From: Jimgerdemannia flammicorona
Lineage: Eukaryota > Mucoromycota > Endogonomycetes > Endogonales > Endogonaceae
Assembly (NCBI GenBank): GCA_003990745.1
Contig: RBNI01007411.1
Location: 1-10,343, forward strand
Length of the DNA: 10,343 bases
Direction of reading: 5' to 3'
Numbering within the stretch: position 1 is the first letter of the stretch; the number at the start of each line of letters is the position of its first letter. Under the pieces are notes generated by a model. It saw nothing but the letters and a program-made list of their open reading frames with translations, was not told the DNA's origin and ran no database searches. Made by a program: the position numbers and the translations under genes. Shown here piece by piece: positions 1-7,479 of the stretch.

Positions 1-65
1 GGTGGGATCACTGTATTTATATGGGATAGATGGGTATTAATAAAGGAATGGAGTCCAAGTGACTA
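1..65 (+). mobile_element. LINE copy A, 3' end only
   Basis: These bases match the 3' ends of copies B (about 1265-1325) and D (about 10245-10310). Shared features are a TGTATTNATAT-like segment, a GGTATTAATAAAGG-like segment and the terminal block GTCCAAGTGACTATAAAA, followed by an A-rich tail. The element continues to the left outside the window. No coding sequence is visible here. The call rests on comparison within the window, since three independent copies share the same end. Confidence 0.8.
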
Positions 66-96
66 TAAAAAAAAAAATAAAAAATAAAAAAAAAAA
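66..96 (+). repeat. A-rich tail of LINE copy A
   Basis: A run of A interrupted by single T residues directly follows the conserved LINE 3' terminus. Copy B begins immediately after it, so this tail is also the left junction of copy B. Confidence 0.85.
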
Positions 97-1080
97 TGAA
101 TATGTACTAGCTGCTGAAGTTGTGGTATTTGAGGTATCACTTGGACTTTCTGGTATAAGTGGTCAAGAGACTAATGAAGATAGCCAGGTCATAGATCTGG
201 GCAGTGACAGAGCCAGATTAGCTGAAAGGTGTTGACATTACTAGTAGACTAAGATGGGCTAGACCTAGTGGATTTCACCAAATGCCTGCACTGCTTGAGA
301 GTATGGTGGCTAAAGCAAGCAAGCAAATTGAGGGGTCAAGAGTGGGTACTTCTTATGCAGAGGGTGTGGGAGGCTTGCTGTTCTCCCTGAGATATGACTG
401 GTGACCTGCTCTCTCTAGTGGCTCTCAAAAGGAGTAGGAAGATGTGCTATAGAGAATTCTGGTGAAGAGTAGTAGATAGTACCCACTATATTGGTCTCTA
501 GTGGAGGGATGATAAGGAGGAGAAGGAATGGAGATCACAGATATAGAGATAGGACTACCTACTATTGGGAGGTACACTGATAGATAATTTTCAGCTAGAA
601 GATAGCATAGAATGTCTATGGGAGTATGGGAGGGATTTGTGGTAGGGGGTAGGAATTGGTAAAAAGTGGAACTAGAATGATATCTGATCTTGGTACAAGT
701 AGGTGGCAAGATGGCTCCCCCAAAGTTCTGAGTAGTATGGTGGCAGTTTCTGAAGTACAATATTATGCTAAATTACTAGTTGGGGCACTTGGTAGAAGGG
801 GGTGCTTTAGAGTGTGAGAAATATCTAGATATTAAGCAGATAGAGGACAAAGTACAGACCCCTGAGCATTGGCTAGGGGAGTATGAGGTTCTGAGAGATT
901 TCTGAAGAGTCATTGAGAATCAACTGAGGTTGTGATCTTTGGAGTAGAGAAGGGTAGAAGGTGGGATGCTCTCTGGTGTAGGCTGGTGGGAGGAGTAGAG
1001 AATAAGTGGTTGACTTTTAGATAGACTTTGGCTATTTGAGTGAGGCTTACTAGACATTGGCTCTATATATTTGAGAATGG
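97..1080 (+). pseudogene. ORF2 C-terminal fragment of LINE copy B (post-RT region)
   Basis: Translation in shifting frames gives pieces of the region that follows the RT in LINE ORF2. At 256 onward GLDLVDFTK matches GLGLVDFTK of copy D at 9186; this is the GGL-x-L-x-D signature common after LINE RT domains. Around 790-900 a frame reads GALECEKY...VQTPEHWLGEYEVLRDF, matching the Cys-containing C-terminal motif of copy D (about 9725-9830) and copy C (about 3265-3370). Here the second Cys of the C-x2-C pair is Tyr (TAT at 822-824), consistent with a TGT to TAT transition. Stops and frame changes occur throughout, so no protein is expected. The end is placed where similarity to the coding part of copy D fades. 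Confidence 0.75.
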
Positions 1081-1325
1081 TCAATATGTAGTGGTTGGGG
1101 TGGGGACCTGAAGGGAGAATCTATAGGAGACTTGTGGAATGTATTTGTGAGAAGAGTAGGGGGAGAGTTGAGGTTATAGGGGGGTTGGTGATACTCTAGA
1201 GAGGTGAGAAGGGTAGAGGAGAGAGGGGTCCATGTGGGATTGGGTGAAAGATATGTCTGTACCTTTGTATTAATATAACATAGATTGAATGGTATTTGGA
1301 ATAAAGTGAAAGTCTAAGTGACTAT
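97..1325 (+). mobile_element. LINE copy B, 5'-truncated
   Basis: This segment aligns along its whole length with copy D from about 9019 to 10310, at roughly 80-85% identity by eye, with mostly A/G and C/T differences. It carries only the ORF2 part downstream of the RT plus the 3' UTR. Its left edge lies in the tail of copy A and its right edge is a poly(A) tail, the usual form of a 5'-truncated LINE insertion. No unambiguous target-site duplication can be seen, because A-rich sequence lies on both sides. Confidence 0.85.

Positions 1326-1351
<26 letters not shown>
1326..1351 (+). repeat. Poly(A) tail of LINE copy B
   Basis: An uninterrupted run of A follows the conserved GTCTAAGTGACTAT terminus of copy B. 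Sequence on the right belongs to a different, 5'-truncated LINE (copy C). Confidence 0.9.
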
Positions 1352-1356
<5 letters not shown>

Positions 1357-1364
1357 GATATTGA

Positions 1365-1720
1365 GACTTCTGATCTTAGAGGTTGTCTGGAAGGTTGGGG
1401 CTCTTACTGATAATATAGTGGTTGGTCTTAGTTTTGTTGATAATATTAGTAAGCTGAGGGCTGCTATAGACTAGTATAAGAAGTTCTCTAGAGTAAAGTT
1501 TAACTGATATAAGTATGAGATAATAGTGCTAGAAAATAGTTTGATAGGTGGAAATATTGTAGAACTATTATCTCTGCTGGAGAGGTAGTATAGTATCTGG
1601 ATATATTTCTATCAGTGTATGAATCAGTCTTGCCTAGGACTTGGTGAGAGAGAAAAGTGATGAAATAAAGAGAGATTTTTCAGAGTTGGAAGGGGGGTGC
1701 TATATTTCTTTTACTGAATG
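1365..1720 (+). pseudogene. RT fragment of LINE copy C, catalytic box destroyed
   Basis: From 1400 one frame reads ALTDNIVVGLSFVDN, then KLRAAID, stop, YKKFSRVKFN, stop, YKYEIIVL. It lines up residue by residue with the RT of copy D from 8694 (IFADDMVVGLGSVEN, then YKGCLGARLNWYKCKTLAL). The FADD box reads LTDN here, so the metal-binding second Asp is Asn (GAT to AAT) in addition to the stops. Known family feature: both Asp residues of the xxDD box are required for polymerisation. The fragment cannot encode an active enzyme. Confidence 0.8.
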
Positions 1721-2117
1721 AGTATTAATTCTTAATATCTACTAGTTGCTAAGTTATAATATCTGATATATCACTTGAAATTTCTGGCTTAGATAGTGAA
1801 AAGGTTGTTAAAGATAACTAAGAACTGAATTTGGATCAAAAGATAGAGTCAGATAAGTTGGAAGATCTTGACAACTCTGGTAGAGAGGTTTAGGTCTGGT
1901 AAACTTTCTAAAAAGGATATATATATTGCCTTAGAGCTTAGTAGTTGAAGAGAACTGTTGAGTTACAGGATAGAGAGTGATTACTATTAATGCAGAGAGT
2001 CTGAAAGATAAGATTCTTCCCTAGAGGTTCTTTAGGAGATTTGTTATTGATAGTTAGACTGAGAAGTAGTAGATACTTATAGTATAGGAGATTCTGATAG
2101 AGAGTGATGGACAGAGC

Positions 2118-2133
2118 TTACTATATTGATTTA
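2118..2133 (+). repeat. Left target-site duplication of the minus-strand insertion
   Basis: TTACTATATTGATTTA matches TTACTATATTGGTTTA at 2935-2950 with one transition. In copy B the uninterrupted equivalent is CCCACTATATTGGTCTCT at about 481, so the duplicated bases were present once in the LINE before insertion. Confidence 0.85.
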
Positions 2134-2161
2134 TTTTATTTTATTTTATTTTATTTTTTTT
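2131..2161 (-). repeat. A-rich (AAAAT)n tail of the minus-strand retroposon
   Basis: On the plus strand this is a run of TTTTA units ending in a T block. Read on the minus strand it is a 3' A-rich tail with short-repeat structure. It overlaps the left duplication by three bases that could belong to either. Confidence 0.8.
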
Positions 2162-2934
2162 AATAGACTCAAAGTTCTATAGATTTATATTAGAAGAGAT
2201 CCTAGACTATATAGGCCAAAACTCTCTCCTACTATTCACCAAGTACTACATCTCTATTAAACCTAGACTAGCTATTGTCCAGTAGCTTGATTATGCCAGA
2301 TATAGCAGGGCAAAGTTGTCCACATCTCATTCTATATACTATACTCTTCTTACTATCAGAGAGTAACAACTATATACTAAAGACATATATCCAAAATTCC
2401 AACATATATACAAGATCATACCTAAGCTGATTTGCATAGCCTCCACTGCTTTAAAAAGAGTGATAGGTAAAGAAAAACCCTCCTCAAAGTACAGAATAAT
2501 GAGTAGGACCTAGTTCTCTCTTAATGAGATAGATAGAGAACTTATATATAAGAGGAGAGAAGACTCTCAATATCTCACTACTCAAGTCTGTGGACCTCAT
2601 TCATATTGCCATATCAGCTCTCAGTTCTAGTTGAGTGCAGCCAAGGCACCTGATCTGAGTAGCCTTGGGCCCCCCAACTATCTTTAATAACTGAGGCCCA
2701 ATCTCACAAATTACCAAAAGTAGTCAAGAGTGATACCTACTACCTAACCACTCTGTATTAATCAGAAGGCCTCACTGATACAGTATCTGTCTCAGCCCTG
2801 ATGACTGCTCCCAGCCTGGCACTCTACTGATTTACCATAATCACCCTTTCTCTTATCTATAATAGCTATCTTCTCTCCCAACCTGACTCCATCTGAAAAA
2901 CAGTCACCTATACCAGCATTGTGCTCACCAAAAA
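2134..2934 (-). mobile_element. Unidentified retroposon, minus strand, A-rich tail
   Basis: This insertion of about 800 bp interrupts LINE copy C and is flanked by 16-bp duplications. On the minus strand it ends in an A-rich tail, AAATAAAATAAAATA-like (plus strand 2131-2161), as expected for target-primed reverse transcription. Base skew is opposite to the surrounding LINEs, being C- and T-rich on the plus strand. Its last bases before the tail on the minus strand, GAACTTTGAGTCTATTAAAA, faintly resemble the LINE end GAAGTCCAAGTGACTATAAAA, so it may be a 5'-truncated member of a distant LINE family. A processed host transcript is also possible. I do not recognise the encoded sequence. Confidence 0.75.
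2789..2932 (-). pseudogene. Open stretch in the minus-strand retroposon, unrecognised
   Basis: The frame starting at 2932 is open for 46 codons at the truncated 5' edge of the insertion and begins FGEHNAGIGDCFSDGVRLGE; it contains KIAIIDKRKGDYGKS and ends at a TGA. Beyond the stop the frame continues with a few stops (residues such as RYCISEAF). The charged and small residues look more like decayed coding sequence than chance translation. I cannot assign it to a family. It could be a fragment of a host protein or of a transposon ORF. Confidence 0.3.
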
Positions 2935-2950
2935 TTACTATATTGGTTTA
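2935..2950 (+). repeat. Right target-site duplication of the minus-strand insertion
   Basis: TTACTATATTGGTTTA is the partner of 2118-2133. The LINE resumes directly after it, with sequence matching copy B from about 500 onward. Confidence 0.85.
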
Positions 2951-3627
2951 TATTAATATAGTAATAAGAGAGAGATATAATGGAGATCTGTAATATAGAG
3001 ATAGAATAGACTTCTGTTGAGTAGTTCACTACTAGTAGATTTTGATATTGGTATTAGTATAGAGTATCAACAGAGGGAGGACAGAATCTATGATCTATAG
3101 ACTAGTAGTCAGTGGACATTGGTAAGATATAAGATAGAGCTGGAGTCTGATCTTAGAGTGCTGAGATATGATAGTAACTTTCTCTGAAATTCTAGATAAT
3201 ATAATAGTATATCTTAAGGAGAAATATTATATTAAACTTGATCAGAACACTTGATAGAAAGAGAGAGTTTTGAATGTAAGAATTGTTATAATATAGAGCA
3301 GAAAAAGGGAATTATACAGATATCTGAACATTGGCTAAGTGAGTATGAGATACTTGGTGACTTTTGGGCAATAGTTAGAGATTGTCTAGAGGTAAGATGG
3401 TAAGATGATAAGAAGAGAGAAAGATGGGATGACTTGAGAGAGTAGTTAGTAGGGTATATTAATAATAAGTAACTCACTATTGGGTAAGTATTGTAGTATA
3501 GATAGGGTTGGCTGGATACTGACTATATGTATTTAAGGATAGGAGGTAGATAGTTTGGAGAGAAAAAATAGTAAGGTGGGAGGGATTGATAGTGAATGTT
3601 CTATCAAGTTGGTAGAGGGGGTGGGGT
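2951..3627 (+). mobile_element. LINE copy C, second segment (ORF2 C-terminus)
   Basis: This resumes copy C after the inverted insertion and aligns with copy D from about 9430 to 10070. The clearest stretch is about 3250-3370, where a frame reads ESFECKNCYNIEQK and then QISEHWLSEYEILGDFW. It retains both cysteines of the C-x2-C pair (TGT at 3275 and 3284) and the EHWL-x-EYE motif seen in copies B and D. Similarity is weaker after about 3540. The segment ends at the duplication flanking the TRM112 retrocopy. Confidence 0.75.
3614..3627 (+). repeat. Left target-site duplication of the TRM112 retrocopy
   Basis: AGAGGGGGTGGGGT occurs here and again, perfectly, at 4380-4393. The first A of the right copy cannot be told apart from the poly(A) tail, so the duplication is 13 or 14 bp. 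Confidence 0.88.
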
Positions 3628-3661
3628 CCACAACCTCCTCCTCCTCTACTACTACCAAACT

Positions 3662-4032
3662 ATGTGCCTCATGACCCACAACATACTGCAGTGCCATGTC
3701 AAGAACTGTGATACTAACAACTTCCCACTCCATCTCAAGGAGGTCGAAGTCAAACAGATCGAGACTGAGTTCAATCCAGATTTCCTGAAGAATGTTATTG
3801 GTAAGCTTGAGTGGGAAGCACTAGTATCTACAACTGTACAGCTCGGGATTACAACTCTCTCCACTACAGTCCCTGCCAACACTGCAGAGAATGAGGATTT
3901 CCTTCAACTTCTTCATACTATTCTGCTAGAGACACATATGCAATAGGGCAAGATAGTGTGCCCCAACTGCAAGCATGTTTACCCCATCAAAGATGGATAC
4001 CCAATATGTTGCTGGCTGAGTATAAGATATAA
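3662..4032 (+). pseudogene. TRM112: TRM112-like retropseudogene
   Basis: The start at 3662 gives a protein beginning MCLMTHNILQCHVKNC, which fits the length and N-terminus of TRM112. It is followed by FPLHLKEVEV, IETEFNPDFL, LEWEALVSTTVQLG and LLETHMQ. After a TAG at 3944-3946 the same frame gives GKIVCPNCKHVYPIKDG. A one-base loss near 3997, probably in an Ile codon, then shifts the frame; the following frame ends NMLLAEYKI and stops at 4030-4032. Zinc-binding Cys pairs are at residues 11 and 16 and in CPNC (about 100 and 103), as in the family. Known role: TRM112 is the small zinc-binding activator of several methyltransferases acting on tRNA, rRNA and release factor eRF1. The stop removes the second Cys pair, so the copy is very probably dead. 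The in-frame extension upstream to 3596 runs through the LINE and the duplication and is not part of the gene. Confidence 0.9.
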
Positions 4033-4343
4033 TGAGCTATGCTGTTGGGGTGGTAATAGAAGTACAGACCCTCACAGATATTCCCCAAGGATAGACTAGA
4101 GCTTTGCTCTGGAATGCATGATATAGAAAATGGATGGTTGGATCATTTGGGGAAAATGTAAGTGTGGTTGCAAAGGATATGAATGAATAAATTGAGTGAT
4201 CATATTATGACAAGATTATACTAAGGTTTAGTGAAAAAGAAAGACTTATATATTACTGGGGCCCAATGAGATCATACAACCAGATGAATATATAAAGTAA
4301 TAATATTTAAAGTATATCTTGTTGAAAATGTAAAGTTGTACAC

Positions 4344-4348
<5 letters not shown>
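4033..4348 (+). other. 3' UTR carried by the TRM112 retrocopy
   Basis: This non-coding stretch lies between the TRM112 stop and the poly(A) tail, with no similarity I can see to the LINE copies. It becomes AT-rich towards the end, with TAATAATATTTAAAG shortly before the tail. It should match the 3' UTR of the parental gene, which makes it a useful handle for finding that gene. Confidence 0.7.

Positions 4349-4380
<32 letters not shown>
4349..4380 (+). repeat. Poly(A) tail of the TRM112 retrocopy
   Basis: An uninterrupted run of 32 A follows CACAAAGT and directly precedes the right duplication. The purity of the run suggests a relatively recent insertion. Confidence 0.92.
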
Positions 4381-4384
<4 letters not shown>

Positions 4385-4393
4385 GGGTGGGGT
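4380..4393 (+). repeat. Right target-site duplication of the TRM112 retrocopy
   Basis: A perfect repeat of 3614-3627. LINE copy C continues immediately to its right. Confidence 0.88.
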
Positions 4394-4602
4394 TCTCAAG
4401 AAGATCACTATTGATATATGATGGAAGAATATATGAGAGGAGTGATGAGCAGATTAAGGTAGTTAACAATCTGGTTATTTTTAAGAGTAGAGATGAGGAA
4501 GAGAGAGTATATTGAGATAGGATAGAGTGGAGTGATATTGAGTTAGAGCTACTGATATGGTATGAGAACTGTGTATTTGTTATAGATTAGTTAATAAAGA
4601 GG
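4394..4602 (+). mobile_element. LINE copy C, third segment (3' end)
   Basis: Sequence after the duplication resembles copies B and D over the end of ORF2; for example GAAGATCACTATTGATATATG corresponds to GGAGATTTGTGGAACATAT in copy D. The segment around 4568-4602 (ACTGTGTATTTGTTATAGAT, then TTAATAAAG and CCTAGTG) lines up with the 3' end of copy A. No poly(A) tail follows. The end is set where this similarity stops, and the exact boundary with copy D is uncertain. Confidence 0.5.
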
Positions 4603-4694
4603 CCTAGTGCTTGCCTTTCTCTGATAATATTTGGGTTATACAAACTTCAAGCAACCCTCAAGATATCATTTTTTAGAGAAAAGGTACTAACAAT
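4603..4694 (+). other. Leader (5' UTR) of LINE copy D, tentative
   Basis: This is the sequence between the inferred end of copy C and the first ATG of ORF1. It contains CTTTCTCTGATAATATTTGG and a short T run at about 4670. No promoter motif can be named. Part of it could be non-LINE flanking DNA. Confidence 0.35.
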
Positions 4695-6610
4695 ATGGTG
4701 GCTGTTGAGCATTCCAAGGTACATGCTGAGCAGGATGATCTCAGTATATTTGACTGGCAGTACATAGGGCAGAGCCATGGCTTGGGAAAAAGCATAAAGG
4801 GCTTACTGGCAGGAGAATATAGAAGAGGAGAGAGCAGTATTGGTAGACAGGAGTCTGGGAGGATGAGCTTTACTAATAAGATAAAGAAAGGTTGACCAAT
4901 GCCAATAATGAGGCTGGAGGGCTGACTGAGAAAGGGTAAGGAGATAGAAAGGGCTGTAGATTCTGAGGGAGTGGCCCATAGAGGTGAGGGCAGCAGAGCT
5001 GGGAGAGTAGTGACTGGGGGGAGTGGGACTACTGATGGAGGGGGAACTGCTAATCTGGAAAAAAATTCAGATGTAATGGTTGATGGTAGATCTGAACAGA
5101 GGGGGGGCATGAGGTCCAGGGACCTGGCAGATGGTGTGACAGGGCTGGTGGTAGCTCTGTTACTCAAGAAATCAAGGTCTGAATTCACTGTCACATTATG
5201 CTTCTAAGGCTTAGTGGTTATGATAAGGATGATTCTGGGGCTTCTGACTCAGGAGATGAAGGGGGCTGTCTTGGTAAAGTTTTTGAAGGAACAGAAAGAA
5301 GTGGAGGTTAGCTTCAAGTAGGAGGAGGTGCTGTTGAAGATGATAGAGAAGAGAGTAGTAGTGGAGGGGGGGGTGGTGATCTCCATGGTATAGTACTTGC
5401 ACTGGGATCCTTGAGTGGTGCAGTTGATGATACTGGATGTATCAACTATATTGAAGGAGATGACAAGGGGGTTGATTGTGGAGGCCATCAAGGAGTATGG
5501 AGAGATTGTAGATATTGGGTTTAGGGTCTGAAAGAGCACCAAGCTTAAAACTAAAGATGTGAATATCAGGGTGTGGCTGGTGGGCAAGAAAAATATAGAG
5601 AAAGCAAGAGACTGGCCAGCAGTTCTAAAGTGGGGCCCTGTGGAGTGTAAGGTATCATAGGTGAAGAGAATGCTGGAAGAAGAAAAGGACTTGCTGGAGG
5701 TATTAGAGGACCTGGCTGGGGCTGTGGAGAGGAGAAGATTGGCCTGAAAGAAGTATGAGGCCAAGACAGTTATAGATATTATCAATAGTAAGAGAGTGTG
5801 ACTAGATTGAGCAGCCTGAGTGGGCACAGGAGAGGTGGATTCAGAAGGAACTATTGGTAAAGTTGGGAGAGAGGATGGTGGGATGAACTATAGCTGAAGA
5901 TATAGGTTCATGAGCAAGTACCTGGACAGAGGAGAAGGAGATGACTGCAGAGGTGCCCCAGAGAGCAGGAGGGGGCTCTGCATCAAGTATAGTTATGGAA
6001 GATACAGAGATGATTGAGGGGGAGCACTCTCAGTATGGAGTATCAGGTGGGGCTACTGGTGAGGAGGAACTGCAAGATATCCTAGAGAAGGATGAGATGA
6101 GTCAGTGAGATGGAATACCAATAGAGAGCAGGCAGAGGAGGTGAAGGAGGTGGCTGAGAGAGTTAAGGAGGCTGTGGACAAAGAGAAGTGGCTGTGGAAA
6201 ATATTAGAGTATATGATGGCAGATAAGCTGGGGGGGGAGGACTTTCAGATGCTAAGTGAGAGGCACTGGGGTGAAATCCTATAGTGAGGAGGTGCCAAGG
6301 AAAATCTGTGATGAGATCATAGTAGTACTGCTAGAGGCTGAGGCCTATCAGGTGGATGATGATAGAGAGACAGTACTTAGAGCGATTGTGAATAATTATG
6401 TGGCTTACATATAGAGACTGAGAAAGGAACTGGAAAAGTGGTGAGTGGTGTGTGAGAAATACTAGTCTGAGATGAAGACTGTAGATAGGGTGGACTATCA
6501 GGAGATCTTGATGGCACTGGATACTTAGCAGGGAGAGGCAGATGAGATTACAACAGAAAGGAACTTAGATCTTATAAGTGATGAGATGAGTATGAAATTG
6601 TAGGGTGAGC
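4695..6610 (+). pseudogene. ORF1 pseudogene of LINE copy D
   Basis: The reading frame from ATG 4695 (MVAVEHSKVHAEQDDLSIFD) can be followed to about 5820 through in-frame stops at 4893, 4923, 5205, 5319, 5391, 5412, 5529 and 5658. Frame changes follow: an acidic, Gly-rich linker is read in another frame at about 5938-6107 (EMTAEVPQRAGGGSAS). A charged helical stretch (EEVKEVAERVKEAVDKEKWL) follows at about 6130-6190, then a last piece to about 6600 (SEEVPRKICDEIIVVLLEAE). Known: ORF1 proteins of two-ORF LINEs bind the element RNA and form the ribonucleoprotein. I see no CCHC zinc knuckle. The start is chosen because the frame is coherent from it and it lies close to the inferred 5' end. Confidence 0.65.
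5415..5660 (+). other. Possible RRM-like RNA-binding segment in ORF1
   Basis: About 80 residues in the ORF1 frame read like a beta-alpha-beta RNA-binding fold. A helix (GLIVEAIKEYGEIVDIGFRV) carries the EAIKEYGEIV pattern typical of the first helix and second strand of RRMs. A strand (DVNIRVWLVG) and a second helix (KNIEKARDW) follow. One stop interrupts it at 5529-5531, fitting a CAG or CGA to TGA-type change. RRM-like domains occur in ORF1 of several LINE clades. No RNP1 motif is clear, so the assignment is tentative. Confidence 0.4.
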
Positions 6611-6636
6611 ACTTTCTCTCCAAAATATTATTAATA

Positions 6637-7400
6637 ATGAACAGTATAACTAGAATCTTCTTTTTGAATATCAATGGACTGAGGGGTATGATGAGATAAT
6701 GGAATATCTTTAGCTGATTGAAGAGACTGGATGTGGATCTTTTCTTATTACAGGATGTGGGTTATGAGGTGGACTTGGACTTCCTGGACTGGATGAGAGA
6801 ATGGGGTGATATAGCAGTATGGCAGGGTCAGGTGGGCATTCTGGTCAGAAAGGGGGTGGGGATATTGGGAATATTGGACATTGGGAGAGCAGATTGGTGT
6901 AGGGAGTGTGGAGGAGGCAGGGTTGGAGTCCCCTGACTGTAGGATCATACTATTTCCTAGCAGAAAGGAGAGAGCAAGTGGATTGGGTCCAGGGTCTGCA
7001 AGAGGTTTGTATTCTGGTAGATATGGAGATTGACTGTCTGGGGGGCAACTTTAACATAATATGTGATGGCAGGTTAGATAGAACTAATAGAGAGAGGGAT
7101 ATGGTAGGCAGAAGTGAAGAGATGGAGGACTGGGAAAAGATTGAGAGACTGAGTTCTTTGGTGGATGCTAGGCAACTTGGGTGGGCAGATCATAGGGTCT
7201 ATACTCATCAGGTGACAGGACTGGGATCCTGGATAAACTGGGTATTGACAGCTGAGTACTAGGGTACAGATATCTGGAGCAAGATTGAGACAGTCTGGTG
7301 CTCTTGGTCTGACCACTGGGGGTTGCTGGGTGGAGGGAAGTTTGGGGGTAGTGAAGATAGCCCTGGACATTGGCACCTGAATACTATATTGCTGGGAGAT
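6637..7400 (+). other. Apurinic-type endonuclease domain of ORF2, broken
   Basis: Motifs in order are FFLNINGLRG (N-terminal strand), LKRLDVDLFLLQDVGYEVD at 6718 (LLQD in place of the usual LQE), GGNFNIICDGRLDRTN at 7041, GSWINWVL at about 7227, and WSDHWGLL at 7305 with the catalytic Asp-His pair (GAC CAC at 7311-7316). Known family forms are GDFN, SRIDWVL-like and SDH. Here GDFN reads GNFN and the ID of the second motif reads IN, both explained by G to A changes, and R reads W (C to T). A frameshift near 6930 separates the first 100 residues from the rest. Confidence 0.85.
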
Positions 7401-7479
7401 AGTATGTATCTTATAGGGAGAATGAGTAGTAGATGTTCACACTAAGGTTATTAGTTGGAGGGCACAGGGGTTAGAGATT

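Larger units (their letters stand above)
1352..2133 (+). mobile_element. LINE copy C, first segment (RT fragment onward)
   Basis: This segment aligns with copy D from about 8650 to 9430. It begins inside the RT, a few codons before the catalytic box. It is more diverged and AT-richer than copies B and D, so it is probably an older insertion or a sister family. It stops at 2133, where a minus-strand retroposon interrupts it, and resumes at 2951. Its left edge abuts the poly(A) tail of copy B. Confidence 0.8.
3628..4380 (+). mobile_element. Processed TRM112 retrocopy (5' UTR, CDS, 3' UTR, poly(A))
   Basis: This is a 753-bp insertion with the structure of a retroposed mRNA. It has about 34 bases of pyrimidine- and CCTC-rich leader, a TRM112-like coding region at 3662-4032, about 316 bases of 3' UTR and a 32-A tail. 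Perfect 13-14 bp duplications flank it. The coding region runs straight through, with no visible intron. Three of the five CpGs I find in the whole window lie in this coding region, so it is likely younger than the LINE it landed in. Inference: an APE-type LINE mobilised the host transcript in trans. Confidence 0.88.

Noticed and set aside
425..760. A 111-codon minus-strand open frame, with a similar one at 9336-9560.
   Set aside because: Both are antisense to the same part of ORF2 in copies B and D and share sequence only because the LINE copies do. The shared words come from the LINE, not from a conserved antisense gene.
2521..2560. AGATAGATAGAGAACTTATA as a possible microsatellite or promoter element.
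   Set aside because: It is too short and imperfect to separate from the GA/TA-rich background, and no transcript start can be linked to it.
3596..3661. A 22-residue N-terminal extension of the TRM112 frame.
   Set aside because: It reads through LINE sequence, the left target-site duplication and the leader. TRM112 proteins begin at the residue encoded at 3662.
3662..4032. A functional host TRM112 gene.
   Set aside because: The stop at 3944, the frameshift near 3997, the 32-A genomic tail and the flanking duplications all point to a retropseudogene.
4673..5194. A 173-codon open frame on the minus strand.
   Set aside because: It is antisense to ORF1 of LINE copy D. Its Ser-, Pro- and Leu-rich sequence is the mirror of the purine-rich sense strand, and sense-strand decay does not create stops on this strand. 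No domain is visible.
5249..5827. A 192-codon open frame on the minus strand, the longest in the window.
   Set aside because: It lies antisense to the RRM-like part of ORF1. The Ser/Thr/Leu-rich translation with hydrophobic runs is a composition artefact of a purine-rich opposite strand. The sense frame has the coherent motif content.
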